Positions 1 through 3,921 of a stretch of DNA of 8,689 nucleotides are shown piece after piece; within the stretch, counting starts at the first letter, position 1; the number at the start of each line of letters is the position of its first letter. The stretch is from Planktothrix sp. UBA8402 (GTDB taxonomy: Bacteria; Cyanobacteriota; Cyanobacteriia; Cyanobacteriales; Microcoleaceae), in the NCBI GenBank assembly GCA_003456035.1, contig DMPJ01000427.1, positions 1 through 8,689 on the forward strand, given 5' to 3'. Made by a program: the position numbers and the translations under genes. Under the pieces are notes generated by a model. It was not told the origin of the DNA and ran no database searches. It saw only the letters and a list, made by a program, of their open reading frames with translations.

Positions 1-95
1 AGGAGAGGGGTTGGGGGAGAGGTCACACAGTTTTTCCTAGAGAATGAAACAGCCTGGCCCCACACCCCCCTTATTCCCTTGATAAGCATTACTAA

Positions 96-125
96 TTGTT
101 ACAAAACTTTATAAAAAGTTATAAT
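96..125 (+). promoter_or_regulatory. Putative sigma70-type promoter of the DUF2993 gene
   Basis: A perfect TATAAT -10 box lies at 120-125. TTGTTA at 96-101 matches four of six bases of the -35 consensus, with an 18-base spacer. Transcription would begin near 132, leaving a leader of about 20 bases before the ATG at 153. The surrounding sequence is AT-rich, as expected. This is read by eye; the -10 box is good and the -35 box is weak. Confidence 0.45.
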
Positions 126-152
126 AGGGAAGTCAGCTAACGAGCAATAGGA

Positions 153-911
153 ATGGTACAGGCTTTGTTTGGAAGCACTTCTTTTAAGAATCAAAGTGGC
201 GATCGCCTTGTCAGCAAGGTGGTTGGGGCTGCGATCTCGGCTTTATTCAAGCGTTCTGAAAAAATTGAAGCCAACGTTCGGGCGGAACCTGTAGCCAAGC
301 TTTGCACCGGAAGCGTCGATGGTTTTGATTTTATCGGCAACGGGATGTTGATGTACAATGGCCTCCGGATTGCCGTCATGGAACTCTATGTGCAAGCGGT
401 GTCCATTGATTTCAGCGCGATTTTCACAGGTCAAGTCAAGTTACGACAACCGACTCAAGCCAGTTTGCGGGTGGTATTAACCGAGGAAGACTTAACTGAC
501 TCTTTTAACACACCCTTTGTGGTCGAAAAACTCCAGCGTCTGCAATATCAGGGAGAACCGTTAACCTTTACAAAAACCCTGATGACGGTTACTGCTGAGA
601 AAACCCTAAGAATTCAATCAGGAATTCAATTAGGAAATTCAGAAGCACCCGTCCAAGTTGATTTTACAACTCAGGTAGAAGTGGAAGACCGTCAGAAAAT
701 CCGATTTGTTGATGTTCAATATCAGGGAAATCAGGAGGAAATTAACCTGAGTCAAGCTTTAGTAAACCATGTTAATGATTTATTAGATCTTGACAAATTT
801 GCCTTAGATGGAACCCAATTAAAGGTAGATAGACTGCGAATTCAAAACAATTCCCTGATTTTTTATGGGTCAGCCCAAATTAATCAATTTCCCAAAGGAA
901 AGAAAAGCTAA
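153..911 (+). CDS. DUF2993 (LmeA-like) family protein
   Basis: This 252-residue protein resembles the cyanobacterial DUF2993 family, related to mycobacterial LmeA, a phospholipid-binding envelope protein. Features supporting this are the N-terminal SKVVGAAISALFKR amphipathic stretch (about 21-34), the VDGFDFIGNGMLMYNGLRI segment (about 54-72), and a series of alternating beta-strand-like segments ending in LKVDRLRIQNNSLIFYGSA. No signal peptide or membrane helix is visible, so it is probably cytoplasmic or peripheral. The ATG at 153 has AGGA touching it, too close for a normal Shine-Dalgarno, and no better site is seen; this is common in cyanobacteria. It contains a HIP1 site at 199-206. Its last 102 bases (810-911) are repeated at 3307-3408 with two mismatches, so the gene borders an insertion. 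Its biological role in cyanobacteria is not established. Confidence 0.85.
   Translation: MVQALFGSTSFKNQSGDRLVSKVVGAAISALFKRSEKIEANVRAEPVAKLCTGSVDGFDFIGNGMLMYNGLRIAVMELYVQAVSIDFSAIFTGQVKLRQPTQASLRVVLTEEDLTDSFNTPFVVEKLQRLQYQGEPLTFTKTLMTVTAEKTLRIQSGIQLGNSEAPVQVDFTTQVEVEDRQKIRFVDVQYQGNQEEINLSQALVNHVNDLLDLDKFALDGTQLKVDRLRIQNNSLIFYGSAQINQFPKGKKS
199..206. repeat. HIP1 octamer GCGATCGC
   Basis: A perfect HIP1 palindrome, the octamer highly over-represented in many cyanobacterial genomes. Further exact copies are at 6371-6378, 8397-8404 and 8477-8484. None lies in the block 912-3280. It supports the cyanobacterial assignment. Confidence 0.9.
810..911 (+). repeat. Direct repeat copy A (3' end of intact DUF2993 gene)
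   Basis: These 102 bases recur at 3307-3408 in the same orientation, offset by 2497 bases, with only two differences (896 A to G and 907 G to A by position in this copy). Both copies end at the same TAA stop, and the sequences diverge completely right after it. The pair brackets the minus-strand TetR/HDO/HPP block. Confidence 0.97.
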
Positions 912-1043
912 TATGAGGTGATTCCTATTGTTAGGATCAGGTCGTTTCTAGTATGTGATTTGTCAGGTCAGCAATGGAAACCTTGCAGGAATCTACTTCA
1001 GTGTGTCAGGCTTGTACAAATTGACTTTTGGGCAGCATTGCTG

Positions 1044-1601
1044 CTAGTTCTGGCTCAACAAATCAGCCAGCGATTGATTGGCTAGATGAAGAAACTCAGG
1101 CTTTTGGTAGAGGCGCATCATCATGATGGCTCCCTGTGTATTGCCAACAACTGTTAGGGCCATTTGTTTAGCCTGAATCAAACCATATTGAGGCGTAAGC
1201 AGATGAGCGATAGCTGCTGTCCAATCATCAAAATAAGCTCGAATTCGGGTGGCAAACTGTGGCAAAGTATCTCCTACTTCTAATGCGAGATTGCCCATCA
1301 AGCATCCCCCTGATTCTGCTGTGAAGTATGCCTCAACAGCCTGAATAAAATTGGCTAAACGTTCTGTTTCGGAACGAGTTTCATCATACGCATGAGCAAA
1401 GACGTACTGCTTGAAATAATCATGCACAAACTTAATCACCGCGAGAGCAAGAGCTTCTTTGCTAGAAAAATAGTTGTAGATGCTGCCTTTGAGTAATCCA
1501 CAAGCAGTCCCAATATCTGCCATTGATGTATTGTGGTAGCCCTGCACTTTGAACAAACGCAAGGAATGTTCTATCACCAGTTCTTTACTTGCTTTTGTCA
1601 T
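1044..1601 (-). CDS. TetR/AcrR-family transcriptional repressor
   Basis: A 185-residue protein with the TetR plan. The N-terminal helix-turn-helix occupies residues about 8-54; SMADIGTACGLLKGSIYNYF followed by SSKEAL is the recognition helix region and the usual end of the domain. An all-helical ligand-binding and dimerisation domain follows. The C-terminal part carries GGCLMGNLALEVGD (about 98-111), a pattern seen in the TetR subgroup near AcuR and NemR; Cys100 could be a ligand- or redox-sensing residue, which is inference. I chose the ATG at 1601; a TTG at 1625 would add eight residues without adding a conserved part. The gene lies downstream of the HPP and HDO genes on the same strand but beyond a hairpin terminator, so it probably has its own promoter. 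Likely target: the promoter upstream of the HPP gene, where palindromic sites lie. Confidence 0.9.
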   Translation of the reverse strand: MTKASKELVIEHSLRLFKVQGYHNTSMADIGTACGLLKGSIYNYFSSKEALALAVIKFVHDYFKQYVFAHAYDETRSETERLANFIQAVEAYFTAESGGCLMGNLALEVGDTLPQFATRIRAYFDDWTAAIAHLLTPQYGLIQAKQMALTVVGNTQGAIMMMRLYQKPEFLHLANQSLADLLSQN

Positions 1602-1642
1602 CGATTTGCGTACCCCAGACTTCAAGTAAGATCCATTCGGGG

Positions 1643-1671
1643 AAGTTTACCAAATATTTGTATGTATTTTA
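1643..1671 (-). promoter_or_regulatory. Possible TetR gene promoter with a 10-bp palindrome
   Basis: On the minus strand, TTAAAA and TAAACT lie 17 bases apart, and each fits the consensus only moderately. The perfect palindrome CAAATATTTG at 1651-1660 sits inside the spacer, next to the -10-like box, where a self-repressing TetR protein could bind. The palindrome does not share the AAACGA/TTGTTT half-sites found upstream of the HPP gene, so autoregulation is only a guess. Confidence 0.25.
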
Positions 1672-1713
1672 ACAGACTGATTTTACCTAATTGTTCCCAA
1701 CAAAGCTGCAAAA

Positions 1714-1742
1714 TTGTCCCAATTACGCGATAATTGGGACAA
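1714..1742 (-). terminator. Hairpin terminator downstream of the HDO gene
   Basis: A perfect 12-bp inverted repeat, TTGTCCCAATTA at 1714-1725 and its complement at 1731-1742, encloses a five-base loop. Read on the minus strand it lies 24 bases after the HDO stop codon at 1766-1768, and the stem is followed directly by a short T run and then GCAG. This fits a rho-independent terminator, although the T tract is short. It separates the HPP-HDO unit from the TetR gene. Confidence 0.6.
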
Positions 1743-1765
1743 CCTTGACTAACAAGGGCCAGATT

Positions 1766-2551
1766 TTAGATGAGAATTGACACTCGTTTGCGAATTGAGT
1801 TCTTGAGTTGGCCATTCAAATCAAAATGGGGGAAGCAATCAACGTCAATCCAAGAATGCAGCATCGCCGCCCACAAACTCACCCCTTCAAGTGCCTTCGC
1901 AATTAATTGTCGTCCTCTTGGAGACTCTGGATCTTGTGGTTCAATATATTCGAGTCCCATGATGCTGTGATGTTCATCTGCTTCCACATGAATGTCAAAG
2001 TATGGATCTCCGGCTCCAATTTCACGCATCTTCGGAGCTACAGCTTTGAAAAAGTCATTCGAGCATCGTTCAATGCTACAGTTAATGGTGACTAGCCACT
2101 TCGCCCGGTCTTGCTCAATCGCCAGTTGGTAAGCCAGGTTCACACAAGCATTCGTCTCCGGTGTTGTAATCACAGTTTCGATTTCGTTGCGTTCATCTAG
2201 CAGTCCATATTTGAGCATCCAACCCATTAATAGTTCGTGATGATCGGCTTCACCAAAAGCATGCTTGGCGTAGAACGGCATCATGTGATTTTAAGATAGG
2301 GGGGTTGTACCCAGCATCAAGCCCATCACCTTGGGAAAAGTTGCAGAGTGATAAAATAACTGCACTGCCGCAGACTTGAACTCTAATGGAGTTTCGAGTT
2401 GATTCAGCCACTCGAAAAAGGGCATTTCTTTCACGGCATCACTAGCTCGGTAGAGCGGTTCTGTGAGCCAAGCGTGTTGCCGACGAATGTACTCCAGCTT
2501 AGTCTGATTGACTTGTTCGTACATATCATCAATGTGAGCGAGGTTCGTCAT
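1766..2551 (-). pseudogene. Heme-oxygenase-like diiron oxidase (HDO/CADD/UndA-like), interrupted by one in-frame stop
   Basis: Two pieces in the same frame make one protein of about 261 codons. Codons 1-86 end in GTTPLS, TAA lies at 2291-2293, two codons (Asn, His) follow, and 172 more residues run from the tandem ATGs at 2279-2284. The piece after the stop has the full metal-ligand set of the HDO family, which includes UndA, CADD and the N-oxygenase SznF. In full-length numbering these are ExxH (E101, H104 in GEADHH), a midway Glu (probably E161 in SIERCS) and HxxxDxxH (H188, D192, H195 in HVEADEHH). The N-terminal piece starts at an ATG with AGGAG eight bases upstream (2560-2564), so it looks well translated. 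A single-base change from CAA, GAA or AAA would explain the stop; sequencing error or restart at the ATGATG six bases later are alternatives. Substrate unknown. It follows the HPP gene with a 46-base gap, probably in one operon. Confidence 0.8.
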
Positions 2552-2597
2552 GATTCATTCTCCTAATAACGGTTTGCATTCGCGCTCTGGGCGGGGA

Positions 2598-3200
2598 TTA
2601 AAGCCAATATTTGGGATACGTCCGTTCTGCCACCAAGTTGTTGAACAAAACGGCACTTATGACAAGGACAACTGAGCCCAGCAAAACTGGCGTTAGTAGA
2701 AAGTTCCAAGAGGCTCCGGTCAACATCACGACCAAAGGGTCTGCCCCAGCAGGCGGATGCACAGTTCTGGTCAATTGCATTCCGGCAATTGCAGTGGCGA
2801 CAGCTAACGCCATTGCCCACCATTCATGTCCAAACACTTGTAAACAAACCAGCCCAATGAACGTGGACAAGATATGCCCACCAATTACATTACGCGGTTG
2901 GGCAAGCGGGCTATCCGAAACGCCAAATGCCAAGACACAGGTTGCACCAAACGGTGCCATCAACAAGGGCGTATGGGCAATCAGCGATAGATATCCAGTA
3001 GTGGCAATTCCGAGAAAGCCACCCATCCATGACCAAGCAATATTGCGAAACGGGGGACGCGGTGGACACTTCATGTCTCCTCGCATCTTTGCAAGATAGC
3101 GAGACAGTCCCTTGCGCCATCGCGATCTACCCCGGTTCGGATAGCCCGCATCAAGGGAAAGATACCCTTGTCCTCTGATGCGAGAGAAGATGTTTTTCAT
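2598..3200 (-). CDS. HPP-family integral membrane protein
   Basis: A 200-residue protein with the signature of the HPP family (PF04982 type). A basic N-terminal tail (1-50) is followed by about five membrane segments, near 52-75, 78-94, 104-122, 127-145 and 165-188, with the diagnostic TVHPPAGADPLVVMLTGASW motif around 147-166 and MAPFGATCVLAFGVSDSPLAQPRNVIGGH earlier (81-109, written here as the segments MAPFGATCVLAF and PLAQPRNVIGGH). Family members in cyanobacteria and plant chloroplasts have been linked to nitrite transport, but the substrate here is unknown. I chose the ATG at 3200; the TTG at 3266 would put the start inside the promoter and add an unconserved stretch. It has no clear Shine-Dalgarno. 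It appears to be the first gene of a minus-strand unit with the HDO gene, controlled by the operators just upstream. Confidence 0.88.
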   Translation of the reverse strand: MKNIFSRIRGQGYLSLDAGYPNRGRSRWRKGLSRYLAKMRGDMKCPPRPPFRNIAWSWMGGFLGIATTGYLSLIAHTPLLMAPFGATCVLAFGVSDSPLAQPRNVIGGHILSTFIGLVCLQVFGHEWWAMALAVATAIAGMQLTRTVHPPAGADPLVVMLTGASWNFLLTPVLLGSVVLVISAVLFNNLVAERTYPKYWL

Positions 3201-3204
3201 GATA

Positions 3205-3222
3205 AAAACGAACGTTTGTTTT
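3205..3222. promoter_or_regulatory. Operator 1: 18-bp near-perfect palindrome
   Basis: AAAACGAACGTTTGTTTT is a dyad with only one mismatched pair (3210/3217). It starts four bases upstream of the HPP start codon and covers the predicted transcription start near 3221. Length and symmetry fit a TetR-family operator. The outer half-sites AAACGA and TTGTTT are also present in operator 2. Confidence 0.55.
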
Positions 3223-3227
3223 ATAAA

Positions 3228-3257
3228 ACCATAAATCCAAACGATTGTTTGTATCAA
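3228..3257 (-). promoter_or_regulatory. Putative promoter of the HPP-HDO unit
   Basis: On the minus strand a -35 box TTGATA (3252-3257, five of six consensus bases) and a -10 box TATGGT (3228-3233, four of six) are separated by 18 bases. Operator 2 fills most of the spacer and operator 1 covers the predicted start site, the standard layout of a repressed promoter. Confidence 0.5.
3238..3251. promoter_or_regulatory. Operator 2: 14-bp dyad inside the promoter spacer
   Basis: CAAACGATTGTTTG is symmetric except for one pair (3243/3246). It has the same half-sites, AAACGA and TTGTTT, as operator 1, but directly joined, while operator 1 has ACGT between them. Binding here would block RNA polymerase between its -35 and -10 boxes. 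Confidence 0.5.
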
Positions 3258-3280
3258 TAAATACAATTTTGTATTTATTG
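3255..3280. repeat. Perfect 10-bp inverted repeat at the right edge of the inserted block
   Basis: CAATAAATAC at 3255-3264 is the exact complement of 3271-3280, with AATTTT between. It lies between the HPP promoter and the DUF2993 remnant and touches the point where similarity to DUF2993 begins (3275-3281). It could be an AT-only hairpin, a further regulator site, or an end of the inserted element. No GC-rich stem or T tract supports a terminator. Confidence 0.6.
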
Positions 3281-3408
3281 GGAACGGGATGTTGATGTCT
3301 ATGGAAGGAACCCAATTAAAGGTAGATAGACTGCGAATTCAAAACAATTCCCTGATTTTTTATGGGTCAGCCCAAATTAATCAATTTCCCAAGGGAAAGA
3401 AAAACTAA
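3275..3408 (+). pseudogene. Internally deleted remnant of the DUF2993 gene (direct repeat copy B)
   Basis: The stretch 3275-3298 matches bases 331-354 of the intact gene at 22 of 24 positions (IGNGMLM). From 3307 to 3408 it matches 810-911 at 100 of 102, ending at the same stop. The middle 149 codons are missing, and the join keeps the reading frame, so an ATG at 3289 could encode a 39-residue chimera ending in FPKGKKN. There is no upstream promoter or Shine-Dalgarno on this strand that I can see. It is most likely debris of the event that brought in the TetR/HDO/HPP block. Confidence 0.85.
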
Positions 3409-3476
3409 ACCCTTGTTGATTTACCCTTAAATTTGATTGCTGGAGGAAAATTGTTCAAGACCATTGCTTTTAATTT

Positions 3477-3510
3477 AAAGTCGGGAAAAGTAAGTGTTCT
3501 TCCCGACTTT
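3477..3510. terminator. Bidirectional hairpin terminator candidate
   Basis: An 11-bp perfect stem, AAAGTCGGGAA at 3477-3487 and its complement at 3500-3510, has a 12-base loop. The GC-rich core is bordered by T-rich sequence on both strands. It lies about 70 bases after the DUF2993 remnant stop and also downstream of the convergent Psb35-related gene, so it was probably the original terminator of DUF2993. Confidence 0.6.
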
Positions 3511-3530
3511 CATCTTGAAAGTATAGCAAT

Positions 3531-3547
3531 AAACACCCTGGGTGTTT
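3531..3547. repeat. Short palindrome AAACACCC-T-GGGTGTTT
   Basis: Two perfect 8-base arms surround one central base. It lies directly next to the interspersed repeat starting at 3545 and 50 bases downstream of the minus-strand Psb35-related gene, for which it could act as a weak hairpin. Confidence 0.6.
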
Positions 3548-3586
3548 ACGACTTCTTTGTGTCTTTGTATCTTTGTGGTTTAATTA
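3545..3586. repeat. Interspersed repeat, copy 1 (CTTTGTGT-type)
   Basis: This 42-base stretch recurs at 8537-8578 in the same orientation with one mismatch; 36 bases (3551-3586) are identical. Inside it are three tandem octamers: CTTTGTGT, CTTTGTAT and CTTTGTGG. From memory, similar sequences occur in many copies in cyanobacterial and some other bacterial genomes. Confidence 0.9.
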
Positions 3587-3596
3587 ATCTTAACCC

Positions 3597-3770
3597 CTAT
3601 TTATTCTCATCTTCCTGATTCACTTTAGGAATATAATCCGGTCTTTCTTTATCTTCCCAACCCGGGGGACGCTTAGAGTTATACCAAGCAATTGATCCAA
3701 TACTCACCGCCGCCACAAATCCGACAATCAGCACTACAATCGGAATCCATAGAGTATTACTACTTGCCAT
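3597..3770 (-). CDS. Psb35-related photosystem II small membrane protein
   Basis: This 57-residue protein is below usual ORF size cut-offs. It starts MASSNTLWIP, has one membrane helix (about residues 8-29, IVVLIVGFVAAVSIGSIAWY) and then a conserved-looking soluble tail NSKRPPGWEDKERPDYIPKV, ending in an acidic stretch. The AWYNSKRP.GWE..ERPD pattern matches my recollection of small cyanobacterial proteins annotated Psb35-related, thought to act in photosystem II assembly in the thylakoid membrane. AAGGA lies about 10 bases upstream of the ATG at 3770, supporting this start. Codon use and composition look native, and it lies outside the inserted block. It is transcribed divergently from the large fusion gene. 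That it is a gene is quite sure; the family name is less certain. Confidence 0.8.
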   Translation of the reverse strand: MASSNTLWIPIVVLIVGFVAAVSIGSIAWYNSKRPPGWEDKERPDYIPKVNQEDENK

Positions 3771-3921
3771 AATGTTGATTTTTCCTTAATTATAATGATA
3801 CCTTGACTATTATCTCATTTTTGGTTAACTAAAAGTTAAAGGTTCTATCGATGACACCCTACCCCAATTAACCCTAGGATCTGATGCTGAAGATTTTTTT
3901 GATTACCGGAGAATATTTCTC

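Noticed and set aside
1..60. G-rich stretch (GGGG, GGGGG) as a G-quadruplex
   Set aside because: Only two long G runs are followed by weak ones, and such G-rich or C-rich intergenic runs are common in cyanobacteria; too little to call.
974..1024. Tiny plus-strand frame METLQESTSVCQACTN
   Set aside because: Sixteen residues with no Shine-Dalgarno and no recognised family; the two Cys drew attention but are not enough.
1032..1044. Terminator for the TetR gene (GCAGC-ATT-GCTGC)
   Set aside because: The stem is only five base pairs and overlaps the stop codon region, with no convincing T tract.
2563..2823. Minus-strand frame of 86 residues rich in Cys
   Set aside because: It is another frame inside the HPP gene, and its Cys-rich look comes from the shifted reading.
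2611..3099. Plus-strand open frame of 162 residues
   Set aside because: It is antisense to the HPP gene, which has a clear family motif and membrane helices; the antisense frame has no recognisable domain.
3433..3618. Plus-strand open frame of 61 residues
   Set aside because: It starts at a non-ATG codon and runs through two hairpins and the interspersed repeat, and overlaps the end of the Psb35-related gene on the other strand; no family resemblance.
3789..3794. TATAAT -10 box for the Psb35-related gene
   Set aside because: Transcription would begin inside the Shine-Dalgarno-like AAGGA, and no suitable -35 box lies at the right distance.
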